Virus record (IMG/VR): IMGVR_UViG_3300021425_002207 | Span: 1 to 53,394 of that record | Direction: 5' to 3' (one strand) | From: a virus | Length of the DNA stretch: 53,394 nucleotides | Shown here: positions 9,831 to 16,664 of the stretch, piece by piece | Position numbering within the stretch: the first letter of the stretch is position 1 | Layout: every line of letters starts with the position of its first letter | The notes under the pieces: model-generated | Database searches by the model: none | What the model saw: the letters and a program-made list of their open reading frames with translations, nothing else | Told to the model about the DNA's origin: nothing | Translations under genes and position numbers: made by a program

Positions 9831-9887
9831 ATGTTGGGTCGCCTGTCATCTAACAGTATGTGAAACTCAAACATTAAGGAGAACAAC

Positions 9888-11183
9888 ATGAGTTTTGATG
9901 AAGGTCGGCTCAACGAACTGAAGAGCGCTCTAGACTCAAAGATGTCAGAGCAGCAGCAGATCGCTGATTCGATGCAGTTTGAGGGTAGCACCCTCATCGC
10001 TGACGACGAGAAGAAGTCAGCATTCCAGAACAACATGACCCAGATTCGTGAAATCAAGGGTCTTATTGAGGACATGACCGCTCTTCGTGACGTGTCAGCA
10101 TGGTCATCAGAGGCTGAGTACAAGTCAGTCGCTGCTGAGGTTGCTGCGGGCGTTGAGGCTGAGGTTGCCGCTCACCGTCGTGGTTCGGTTGGCGAGCAGT
10201 TCCTTGCTTCAGAAGAGTTCAAGTCACTTCAGGGCGGTAAGGCTGGCGTTAACATGTCATCTCCTTTCCAAGCCAAGTCACTTCACACCAAGGACATCTA
10301 CTCAGGTCTGCCCACCGGCACCCCTGACGCCTTTGGTGCTGTTGAGCGTGATGGCATTGTCCCAATTGCACAGCGTCGTAGCCGTGTGCGTGACCTTTTC
10401 CCGGCACGTACCACCAACGCTGCTGTCATTGAGTACTTCCGTCAGAGCGGTTTCACGAACGCTGCGTCCGTTGTTCCTGAGTACTCCTCAAGCAACTTCG
10501 GTGCGAAGCCACAGTCGTCAATGACTTTCGTTGGCGAGCAGGCTCCTGTTCGTACCATCGCTCACTGGGAAGCCGCTCACCGGAACGTTCTCGCTGACGA
10601 GCCGCAGTTGCGTTCGATCATCGACAACGAACTCCTTTACGGTCTTCGTCTGACCGAGGACAACCAGATTCTCTCAGGTGCTGGCACCGGTGAGGACCTT
10701 ACTGGTATCCTTAACACTTCAGGCATTCAGACCTATGCATGGTCAGATGGTGCAACCGATCCGGTTGCTGACACTAAGGCTGACGCTCTTCGTCGTGCGG
10801 CTACGCTTGCGTACCTCGCCTACTACGAGCCGACCGGCATGATTGTCCACCCATCAGACTGGGAAGACATCGAACTCACCAAGAACGAGCAGGGCACGTA
10901 CCTTCTTGCCATGTCAGTTGCTGGTGGTGCCGAGTCACGTGTCTGGCGTATTCCTGTCATCGACACTCCTGCCATTGATGAGGGCACTGCTCTCGTTGGT
11001 GCTTTCGGTACCGGTGCTCAGTTGTACGACCGTGAGGCCGCTTCAATCCGTATTTCGGAACAGCACTCAGACTTCTTCGTCCGCAACGCCATCGTGGTGC
11101 TTGCTGAAGAGCGTCTGGCTCTCGCTGTGAAGCGTCCAGAGGCATTCGTCAAGGTTGACTTCGACGCTGCTCCTAGTGCCTGA
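9888..11183 (+). CDS. Major capsid protein, HK97 fold
   Basis: A 431-residue protein with the typical layout of HK97-type capsid proteins: a coiled N-terminal region of about 110 residues rich in Glu, Gln and Ala that may act as a built-in scaffold, a junction around 115-140, then the core with motifs such as IIDNELLYGLRLTEDNQIL and GAGTGEDLTGIL, and a late VWRIPVIDTPAI segment (P-domain type). An AAGGAG box lies 6 nt before ATG. Codon use differs visibly from its neighbours (TTC, TAC, AAG and CGT favoured; few TTA or ATA codons), as expected for a very highly expressed gene. A strong terminator follows. I see no separate protease gene nearby, so processing may depend on a protein encoded upstream of the window. 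Confidence 0.95.
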   Translation: MSFDEGRLNELKSALDSKMSEQQQIADSMQFEGSTLIADDEKKSAFQNNMTQIREIKGLIEDMTALRDVSAWSSEAEYKSVAAEVAAGVEAEVAAHRRGSVGEQFLASEEFKSLQGGKAGVNMSSPFQAKSLHTKDIYSGLPTGTPDAFGAVERDGIVPIAQRRSRVRDLFPARTTNAAVIEYFRQSGFTNAASVVPEYSSSNFGAKPQSSMTFVGEQAPVRTIAHWEAAHRNVLADEPQLRSIIDNELLYGLRLTEDNQILSGAGTGEDLTGILNTSGIQTYAWSDGATDPVADTKADALRRAATLAYLAYYEPTGMIVHPSDWEDIELTKNEQGTYLLAMSVAGGAESRVWRIPVIDTPAIDEGTALVGAFGTGAQLYDREAASIRISEQHSDFFVRNAIVVLAEERLALAVKRPEAFVKVDFDAAPSA

Positions 11184-11231
11184 TCCTAGAGATTAGATGA
11201 GTGGTCGCTGAAACCTAGCGACTAGTTCAAA

Positions 11232-11260
11232 GGCCCCCCGGCTTAGGCTGGGGGGCTTTT
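11232..11260 (+). terminator. Strong intrinsic terminator after the capsid gene
   Basis: GCCCCCCGGC (from 11233), loop TTAG, GCTGGGGGGC, then TTTT: a 10-bp stem with one G-U pair. It ends the capsid transcript and abuts the extended -10 element of the next gene. Confidence 0.9.
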
Positions 11261-11273
11261 GCTATACTAGGGT
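11261..11273 (+). promoter_or_regulatory. Extended -10 promoter, nearly leaderless start
   Basis: TGC-TATACT (TATACT at 11263-11268) is an extended -10 box that overlaps the end of the terminator tract; ATG follows after only 5 nt. No clear -35 is seen. There is no ribosome binding site, so the mRNA probably starts at or near the ATG. Confidence 0.55.
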
Positions 11274-12005
11274 ATGCCTATTTTTGATAACGACTCCAAC
11301 TTTCCAGTGCCTACGTGGACGAAGGATGACGTTGTTGTTTTAGAAGCGATTGATGATTACTATGCTGTAGGTATCGTCAGGTTCTTGGGGTTCTTAATTA
11401 GCAATGAAGGAATGGTTGCTGACTCCACGTTGGATTTGATTTTAGTTGTTCAGTCTATAGTCAATAATGCGGACGAAAAGTATTCGTTTGATGATGCGGA
11501 GAGAATTGTCACACTTTCCAGTGAGTTCTGTTTAGTGGATTGCGTGTACGAGAATCAGGTTCTTGCGATGATAGAGTTGCAGGATAACGCTGTTTTGTTT
11601 TTGGCTATTCAAGGTGAGGACCACTACGCTTTGGAAGCCGCCGTGTGCTTGGCCGAGGACGAGAAGTCTTTACTCCACGATGGTTTAGTTAGGCCGTCCC
11701 TTTCTTTGTTTGGGGACTGGGAAAACATTGGTGCTGTAGTGTTGGAATCTATGTTGACTCGCCGTCTACTATCTGATAGTATAGGCTCTCTTATGGATCA
11801 CACTTCTAACTCCGGTCTATGGATCACGTCTGAAGTTGAGTTCGTAGATGTTATACGCAAGTTGTGTGCTGTTGGTTTGTTGAGTGTTGACATTGTTGAC
11901 ACTGGTAGAGCAATGGTTGCTGTTCAGGAGAAGGCTGCTGGATTGTTTCTTTTGTTTTCCGGCAGGACTGAACTGGCCAAAGAGTTGGCTGACTTGTCGA
12001 TTTGA
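11274..12005 (+). CDS. Hypothetical protein
   Basis: A 243-residue acidic protein without a recognised domain. It is rich in hydrophobic helices with interspersed acidic residues (DLILVVQSIVNNAD, IGAVVLESMLTRRLLSDSIG, LAKELADL) and looks like an all-helical soluble protein. It lacks a ribosome binding site; its ATG lies 5 nt after an extended -10 box, so it appears to be translated from a leaderless mRNA. It stands alone between the capsid terminator and nrdJ. Codon use (TTG, GTT, GAT) differs from that of the capsid gene just upstream. Confidence 0.75.
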   Translation: MPIFDNDSNFPVPTWTKDDVVVLEAIDDYYAVGIVRFLGFLISNEGMVADSTLDLILVVQSIVNNADEKYSFDDAERIVTLSSEFCLVDCVYENQVLAMIELQDNAVLFLAIQGEDHYALEAAVCLAEDEKSLLHDGLVRPSLSLFGDWENIGAVVLESMLTRRLLSDSIGSLMDHTSNSGLWITSEVEFVDVIRKLCAVGLLSVDIVDTGRAMVAVQEKAAGLFLLFSGRTELAKELADLSI

Positions 12006-12030
12006 CACGACTGTTACAGAGTGATATGAT
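12002..12030 (+). promoter_or_regulatory. Sigma-70 type promoter upstream of nrdJ
   Basis: TTGACA (12002-12007), 17-nt spacer, TATGAT (12025-12030). It would give a leader of about 100 nt before the GTG start of nrdJ. A second TTGACA at 12064-12069 and a TAGAAT at 12092-12097 lie downstream but are 22 nt apart, so they are not a clear pair. I see no B12-box sequence in this leader. Confidence 0.75.
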
Positions 12031-12139
12031 TTCTTCACGAAATTGTGCAAGTCTCATGATGACTTGACAGTTGCAGACTCGCCATAGGCGTTAGAATACT
12101 AAAACCATTTAAATCACACCCACAGAAAGAGAGACAAAC

Positions 12140-14095
12140 GTGGACCCTTTTTTCATTTCCGACGACTTCGCTGACCAGTATGCTGACAAGATGCCCCCTT
12201 GGGGTTTCAACGGCCTTGGGTACGTTACCTATAAGCGTACCTACGCTCGTCCTATTTTTGAGGAGGGCACTAACGTTGTCGCCCGAACTGAAGAGTGGCA
12301 CGAGACTATTCAACGTGTGGTGAATGGTGCTCAGAGTATCGGTGCGCAGTTGACGGAAGATGAGGCTCAGCGTCTCTATGACTATCTGTTCAACCTTAAG
12401 GGTTCAGTTGCTGGCCGGATGTTGTGGCAGTTGGGTACTGAGAACAATCAGCGCCTCGGCGGTGACAGCCTTGTTAACTGCTGGTTCGTTGACGTTCAGA
12501 AGCCAACTGACTTTTCTTGGGCTGTTGAGCGTTTGATGCTTGGCGGCGGCGTAGGTTTCTCTTGTGATAAGCCTGAGCGACTTGGTGTTGTCCGCTCTGC
12601 GTGGGTTTCACATCAGGATGCGAACGACTCTGACTTTATCGTTCCCGATACTCGTGAGGGTTGGGGTAATCTTATTCGCAAGGTGTTTGAGTGCTACCTT
12701 GGTGGCGACGACGACCCGCAGTATATGAGTTACGCCACGCATCTTATTCGTCCTGCCGGTGTCCCAATCAAGACCTTCGGTGGTACTGCTTCAGGTCCTG
12801 ACATTCTTATCTCTGGTGTGGAGAAGATTTGTGATGTTCTTGATGGTGCGGTTGGCCGCACGATGACTTCAGTTGAAGTTCTTGATTGCATGAACATTAT
12901 TGGCTCTATCGTTGTTGCCGGTAACGTTCGCCGCAGCGCTGAAATTGCTGTTGGCCGTATTGACGACGAGGATTACTTGATGGCTAAGCGTTGGGACTTG
13001 GGTGACATTCCTATTGAGCGTGCCATGTCGAACAACACTGTTTTTGTCTCTCCTGAGCAGATGAAGGACATGCCTGACCTGATCTGGGAAGGATACAAGG
13101 GCAATGGTGAGCCTTATGGTTTCTTTAACCTTGAGGCTTCTCGCCAGTTTGGGCGTATGGGTGAAGAGCGACCTGATCCGTCTATTGTCGGCGTTAACCC
13201 ATGTGCCGAAATCCCGCTGGCTAACCGTGAGTCTTGCAACTTGTCTGAGATTTTCTTGCCTATGATTGACTCTCCTGAAGAGTTGAAGGATGTTGCACGC
13301 CTACTATACAAGGTGCAGAAGGCGACTGCGGCTCTGTCGTACCTTGACCCTGCATCGGACAAGATCACTTCACAGAACATGCGTCTTGGTCTTGGTGTTA
13401 CTGGTGTTACTCAGGCTATGGACAAGATTGACTGGCTTGATGAGACCTATGTTTCGTTGCGTGCTTTGGATGCCGAGTGGTCAGCAGAGCGTGGATGGCC
13501 TGAGTCTGTTCGCCTTACCACGATTAAGCCTTCGGGTACTTTGAGCCTTCTTCCGGGTGTTACTCCCGGTGTTCACCCCGGCTTCAGTCAGTACTTTGTA
13601 AAGCGTATGCGTATGGCTTCGGGTGACGTTCTTGTCAACTACTGCCGGTCAAAGGGCTTCTATGTTGAGCCTCTTCGCAACTTTGATGGTTCAGAAGATC
13701 ACCGTACAGTTGTTGTTGAGTTCCCTTGTGCGTTCCCTGATGGTACGATTGAGGCTAAGGATATGACTGCTATTCAGCAGATGGACCTTGTTCGTCGTCT
13801 TCAGAAAGTGTGGGCGGATAACGCTATTTCTGTGACGGTCTACTACAAGAGCGAAGAGTTGGACGGTATTCGTGAGTACCTTGCTGAGCACTGGCATGAG
13901 ATGAAGTCTGTATCATTCCTCTTGCACAGCGAGCACGGATTCGATCAGGCTCCTATGGGTGAGTTGACAAAGGATGAGTACGAGCACGTGCTCAGCACTA
14001 CATCACCACTCGGTGAGAAGTTGACTGGCTCAACGATGATGTCAGACGATGAGTTTGACGCCGAATGCGCCACAGGTGCGTGTCCAATCCGATAA
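12140..14095 (+). CDS. nrdJ: Adenosylcobalamin-dependent class II ribonucleoside-triphosphate reductase
   Basis: A 651-residue monomeric class II ribonucleotide reductase, which makes deoxyribonucleotides without oxygen, using coenzyme B12. All key residues of the Lactobacillus leichmannii type are visible with the right spacing: C114 (LVNCWF), N353-P-C355-A-E357 (thiyl radical cysteine and proton-shuttling glutamate), C366 (ESCNLSEIF), and the C-terminal pair C643/C648 (ECATGACPIR) that is re-reduced by thioredoxin-type partners. GGGVGFSCDK is also typical. GTG start with a GAAAGAGAG purine tract upstream. The phage must rely on cobalamin from the host or medium. The location, between capsid and connector genes rather than in a replication module, is unusual. 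Codon use is of the highly expressed type, like the capsid gene. Confidence 0.96.
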   Translation: MDPFFISDDFADQYADKMPPWGFNGLGYVTYKRTYARPIFEEGTNVVARTEEWHETIQRVVNGAQSIGAQLTEDEAQRLYDYLFNLKGSVAGRMLWQLGTENNQRLGGDSLVNCWFVDVQKPTDFSWAVERLMLGGGVGFSCDKPERLGVVRSAWVSHQDANDSDFIVPDTREGWGNLIRKVFECYLGGDDDPQYMSYATHLIRPAGVPIKTFGGTASGPDILISGVEKICDVLDGAVGRTMTSVEVLDCMNIIGSIVVAGNVRRSAEIAVGRIDDEDYLMAKRWDLGDIPIERAMSNNTVFVSPEQMKDMPDLIWEGYKGNGEPYGFFNLEASRQFGRMGEERPDPSIVGVNPCAEIPLANRESCNLSEIFLPMIDSPEELKDVARLLYKVQKATAALSYLDPASDKITSQNMRLGLGVTGVTQAMDKIDWLDETYVSLRALDAEWSAERGWPESVRLTTIKPSGTLSLLPGVTPGVHPGFSQYFVKRMRMASGDVLVNYCRSKGFYVEPLRNFDGSEDHRTVVVEFPCAFPDGTIEAKDMTAIQQMDLVRRLQKVWADNAISVTVYYKSEELDGIREYLAEHWHEMKSVSFLLHSEHGFDQAPMGELTKDEYEHVLSTTSPLGEKLTGSTMMSDDEFDAECATGACPIR

Positions 14096-14110
14096 TACTG
14101 AAAGTGCTAC

Positions 14111-14145
14111 TTGCTTATTTATTTCGACGCAGGTAGTATATCTGT
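14111..14145 (+). promoter_or_regulatory. Leaderless promoter of the peroxiredoxin gene
   Basis: TTGCTT (14111-14116), 17-nt spacer, TAGTAT (14134-14139), then exactly 6 nt to ATG at 14146. No ribosome binding site is present. Confidence 0.7.
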
Positions 14146-14658
14146 ATGATTGGAGTAACACAGCAATTTCCCCCGTTCGGCATGGTTGGTGTCGATAGTA
14201 ACAACGAATTTGTCGATATCACGCTTGATGACTTCGACGGCATGTGGAAGGTATTTTATTTCTACCCGAAAGATTTTACCTTTATTTGTCCTACAGAGAT
14301 TCAACAAATGGATCGTCTTGTAGATGATGATGTTGCAGTTGTTGGGTTCAGTGGAGACAACGAATATTGCAAGTTGAACTGGAAACAGTCCAACGATTTG
14401 ATTGGCGCTATTTCACACACTCTTGGTGCCGACACTGGCCTGTACTTAGTTCGGACATTAGGCATTGAGGACGACATCGAAGGCGTCGCTTTGCGTGCCA
14501 CGTACATTGTTGACGACTTTAACGTTATCCGGTCTGTCACTGTGAACGACTTAGACACTGGTCGGAATGTGGATGAGACTATCAGAACGTTGAATGCTTT
14601 ACGGGCAGGTGGGTTGACTGGTTGCTCGTGGAATCCGGGTGACTCATTTGTTGGATAG
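14146..14658 (+). CDS. 2-Cys peroxiredoxin, AhpC/Prx1 type
   Basis: A 170-residue thioredoxin-fold peroxidase. The peroxidatic cysteine is C48 in FYFYPKDFTFICPTE, the hallmark of the AhpC/Prx1 subfamily; C160 near the C-terminus (GCSWNPGD) is in the place of the resolving cysteine, although the usual V-C-P-x-x-W is changed. It reduces H2O2 and organic peroxides and needs a thiol donor, as does the neighbouring reductase. The protein is slightly shorter than host AhpC (about 187). It is read from a leaderless promoter 50 nt after nrdJ. Peroxiredoxins are rare in phage genomes; it may protect B12 chemistry or cellular thiols late in infection (inference). Confidence 0.92.
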   Translation: MIGVTQQFPPFGMVGVDSNNEFVDITLDDFDGMWKVFYFYPKDFTFICPTEIQQMDRLVDDDVAVVGFSGDNEYCKLNWKQSNDLIGAISHTLGADTGLYLVRTLGIEDDIEGVALRATYIVDDFNVIRSVTVNDLDTGRNVDETIRTLNALRAGGLTGCSWNPGDSFVG

Positions 14659-14666
14659 GACGATAT

Positions 14667-14841
14667 TATAATTTCTAAAGTTGCAATCTGATGAAAGTTT
14701 GGGGTGTAAATTAATACTTGTACCGGCAAGTAGGCTAACCCCGAAGGAGGAGATTGTGGATATCGGTTAAAGTGCCGGTAGCCGATAGGCAATCAAATTA
14801 TCTAGGCGGGGTCTGGTCGCTTGAACCGGACCCCGCTTTTT
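14667..14841 (+). ncRNA. Candidate structured RNA ending in an intrinsic terminator
   Basis: A 198-nt gap without a normal gene. After TATAAT (14667-14672, no good -35) the strand can form TTTGGGGT/ACCCCGAA (14698-14705 with 14738-14745), ATCGG/CCGAT (14762-14766 with 14782-14786) and an exact 8-base long-range match, TACCGGCA (14721-14728) with TGCCGGTA (14773-14780), which would cross the other helices as a pseudoknot or be an alternative fold. A strong GAAGGAGG box precedes a GTG with only four codons (14756-14770). The transcript would end at the terminator at 14806-14841. It could be a small RNA or a leader/attenuator. No known class is recognised. Confidence 0.45.
14806..14841 (+). terminator. 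Strong intrinsic terminator
   Basis: GCGGGGTCTGGT (14806-14817), 7-nt loop, ACCGGACCCCGC (14825-14836), TTTTT: a 12-bp stem with one G-U pair. The right arm and T tract form the spacer of the next promoter, so end and restart of transcription are only a few bases apart. Confidence 0.92.
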
Positions 14842-14856
14842 GTTTAGGATAATAGC
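14821..14856 (+). promoter_or_regulatory. Leaderless promoter embedded in the terminator
   Basis: TTGAAC (14821-14826), 18-nt spacer, TAGGAT (14845-14850), 6 nt, ATG at 14857. No ribosome binding site. The -35 lies in the loop and right arm of the preceding terminator. Confidence 0.65.
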
Positions 14857-15210
14857 ATGTCTAGTCTCGGGGAACTAAAGCAAAGTAAAGTCTTTATTGA
14901 TTTGTCGTATCTTGCCGACTTGATTGAGACCCGTGGTATTTCCACTACGACTCCATTGAACGATGATGGGGAAGTGTCACTTTCTTTTGCCCTTGCATCA
15001 CTTTGTGGTTATAAAGGTTATCCTGAAGTAGACGACTTTTTTTATTTTGTGGATAATGTTCCCGCTTTGTATCGCCCGCAGTTTATTCGCTGTTGGGAGG
15101 CGATTGAGTTAGAGGTTGAACAAGATATTGTTTCGTGGTCAGAAAAAGTAGGTACTGCTGAGACTGTTCGCAGGTTAAGGTCACTTTCAAAAGAAATTGA
15201 GTTATCTTAA
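14857..15210 (+). CDS. Hypothetical protein
   Basis: A 117-residue acidic, probably helical protein of unknown function (SLGELKQSKVFIDLSYLADL at the start, RRLRSLSKEIELS at the end). No domain, membrane segment or metal motif is seen. ATG lies 6 nt after a -10 box, without a ribosome binding site, so it fits the leaderless class. The next gene again has its own promoter, which means these small genes between terminator and DUF1599 gene are separately switched. Confidence 0.72.
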   Translation: MSSLGELKQSKVFIDLSYLADLIETRGISTTTPLNDDGEVSLSFALASLCGYKGYPEVDDFFYFVDNVPALYRPQFIRCWEAIELEVEQDIVSWSEKVGTAETVRRLRSLSKEIELS

Positions 15211-15217
15211 CGTCCAC

Positions 15218-15252
15218 TTGACACCAGCCTCGCTTTGTATTACGATAGACTC
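15218..15252 (+). promoter_or_regulatory. Leaderless promoter
   Basis: TTGACA (15218-15223), 17-nt spacer, TACGAT (15241-15246), 6 nt, ATG at 15253. A TTG at 15235 in the same frame lies inside the spacer and so cannot be the start if this promoter is used. Confidence 0.78.
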
Positions 15253-15636
15253 ATGAACCACCATGAGCGATGGAAGAAACATTATACTGCTTTGGTACAG
15301 TACCAGAATCGGTACGGTGATGCAATGCCACCCAGCGGTCACACTGAGTTCTTGCCAAGTGGAGAAGAAATCAACTTGGGTAACTGGGTTAGTTACATGA
15401 GAACACGGTATAAGCAGAATGCGTTGTCAGATGACCGTGTTAGATTGCTGGAGTCGCTGCCCACGTGGGAGTGGGGTCCTGTGCGGCCCGGACCAAAGTC
15501 AAAGAATGAAGTAACTGAACGTAACGACAGTATTGTTGAGAACCACAAGGCGGGTATGTCTTTGTCGGTAATTGCAAGGCGTTATGGTTTATCTAGACAG
15601 AGAGTACATCAAATCGTAAAGGAGAGTTATGTCTAG
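15253..15636 (+). CDS. Helicase-associated (HA) domain fused to a sigma-region-4-like HTH
   Basis: A 127-residue protein. The first 80 residues match the Helicase-associated domain pattern: W-x(3)-Y-x(2)-L-x(2)-Y-x(3)-YGDA, then LGNWVSYMRTRYKQNALSDD and LESLPTWEW. The last 35 residues are a helix-turn-helix, SLSVIARRYGLSRQRVHQIV, of the type found in region 4 of sigma factors and in resolvase-like DNA binders. HA domains bind nucleic acid and are common in actinobacteria and their phages. It is probably a DNA-binding regulator. I chose ATG 15253 over the in-frame TTG at 15235 because the TTG lies upstream of the predicted transcription start. It overlaps the next gene by 8 nt. Confidence 0.85.
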   Translation: MNHHERWKKHYTALVQYQNRYGDAMPPSGHTEFLPSGEEINLGNWVSYMRTRYKQNALSDDRVRLLESLPTWEWGPVRPGPKSKNEVTERNDSIVENHKAGMSLSVIARRYGLSRQRVHQIVKESYV

Positions 15637-15940
15637 TCCACAGAATCCCCAAGATTGGGAAACTATTTTGAGTAAACTTACTGAGGAAAAAGAAAGCAAG
15701 CAGTCTGTTGTAGGATCATTTACGGGCGGTATTTTTGCGTTTGCTGCGTTCAACGCTTTGAGTGCGTTGGCTGTGATGCTGCTTAACTCTACAATTAATC
15801 GTGCTTGGGAAGACTTTGAGTTGTTGCGTCCGGGTATCGGCTACGCTGATGCTTTCTCGCTTACTGGTCTTATTTGGCTTCTTTACTTTTTGAAGGTGGG
15901 AGTTTCTATGGCTTTTGGGAGGTCTAATGTCGGTAATTAA
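15629..15940 (+). CDS. Small membrane protein with two transmembrane segments
   Basis: A 103-residue protein with a charged N-terminus (about 30 residues, rich in Glu and Lys), then two hydrophobic segments at about 35-53 (GGIFAFAAFNALSALAVMLL) and 77-93 (FSLTGLIWLLYFLKVGV), and a short basic tail. It begins inside the end of the HTH gene with AAAGGAG before ATG. The 2-TM layout and size could suit a holin or other membrane-active protein, but a better holin candidate lies in the lysis cassette, so the function is open. Confidence 0.75.
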   Translation: MSSPQNPQDWETILSKLTEEKESKQSVVGSFTGGIFAFAAFNALSALAVMLLNSTINRAWEDFELLRPGIGYADAFSLTGLIWLLYFLKVGVSMAFGRSNVGN

Positions 15941-16418
15941 TTATGTGGCACCTGCCGGTACGTGGGATGCCTCTGCTAGACTTTATGTAGATAATATATT
16001 TCGCACCAGTGTTTCTGAAACTGTTGGCGACTGGAACTACGAGATTCGTCAGCACTTGGATGGCATGATCGACTCTTACTTTGGTGTGGAAGACACCTCT
16101 CCTGCCCCTCATGAATGGGAATTGCTGGGTAGGTTGTCGATTGAAGCCAGCGGGCTTTTGAATCCAGACGAAACTACAATCACATTGTGCAACAAGCAAC
16201 GGGATTACGGCCCTAATAACATCGCACGCTTTGGACAGTCTGGATTGCTTCTTCGCCTCCACGATAAGGTAGCCCGACTGGAGAACCTTATCTCAAATGG
16301 TAGAGAGGCACAAAATGAATCTTTGCACGACACATATCTGGATATTGTCGGTTATTCTGCGATTGGTATAATGTTGCTAGATGGGAGTTTCTTCTATCCC
16401 ATGGCATCTTTCGATTAA
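15927..16418 (+). CDS. DUF1599 / nucleotide-modification-associated domain (Nmad1) protein
   Basis: A 163-residue protein. The second half carries the family pattern: KQRDYGPNNIARFGQSGLLL, R-L-H-D-K-V-A-R-L-E-N-L, then NESLHDTYLDIVGYSAIGIM. Pfam DUF1599 (also called nucleotide modification associated domain 1) is found in phages beside nucleotide-metabolism genes; the ExxD-type pattern is reminiscent of all-alpha nucleotide pyrophosphatases. I chose ATG 15927, 4 nt after GGGAGG, rather than a TTG at 15915. It overlaps the membrane-protein gene by 14 nt. The exact reaction is unknown. Confidence 0.8.
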   Translation: MSVINYVAPAGTWDASARLYVDNIFRTSVSETVGDWNYEIRQHLDGMIDSYFGVEDTSPAPHEWELLGRLSIEASGLLNPDETTITLCNKQRDYGPNNIARFGQSGLLLRLHDKVARLENLISNGREAQNESLHDTYLDIVGYSAIGIMLLDGSFFYPMASFD

Positions 16419-16487
16419 GGAGTGACCTGTAGATACTGTTAAGGTACGGTATCATATACATGGAGCAGATGTTATCTAGGAGGAATT

Positions 16488-16640
16488 ATGCCAGAACCAA
16501 TTGATGTTGATGACGTAGAACTTGATGATGAGGATGCATCTGCTAGGCGTCCGGGTCTTCTTACTCGTGCTCGGCGTGCCTTGGCAAGAGGTCTACGTCG
16601 GGGCGCTAATCGCTTACGTCGTGGACGCAACCGTTCGTAA
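16488..16640 (+). CDS. Small two-faced peptide: acidic head, arginine-rich tail
   Basis: A 50-residue gene with a strong AGGAGG box 6 nt before ATG. The first 18 residues are very acidic (MPEPIDVDDVELDDEDAS); the remaining 32 are strongly basic (14 Arg, no Asp or Glu), ending GRNRS. There are no hydrophobic segments. It lies between the DUF1599 gene and the head-tail connector. The tail could bind nucleic acid and the head could mask it or mimic DNA; a small virion component is another option. No homologue is recognised. Confidence 0.7.
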   Translation: MPEPIDVDDVELDDEDASARRPGLLTRARRALARGLRRGANRLRRGRNRS

Positions 16641-16664
16641 TTTTACTTTTTTTGGGGTGACGTG

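Noticed and set aside
9694-9887. tRNA or small gene in the gap before the capsid gene
   Set aside because: No cloverleaf, ribosome binding site or open frame was seen; only a probable terminator.
12031-12139. Cobalamin riboswitch upstream of nrdJ
   Set aside because: The leader is about 100 nt and I found no B12-box or the usual conserved core.
14821-14856. Riboswitch class for the region before 14857
   Set aside because: The structured stretch ends in a terminator before the promoter of that gene, so it is not part of its mRNA.
15235-15252. TTG start for the HA-HTH gene
   Set aside because: It lies within the spacer/-10 region of a TTGACA-17-TACGAT promoter; ATG 15253 has leaderless spacing.
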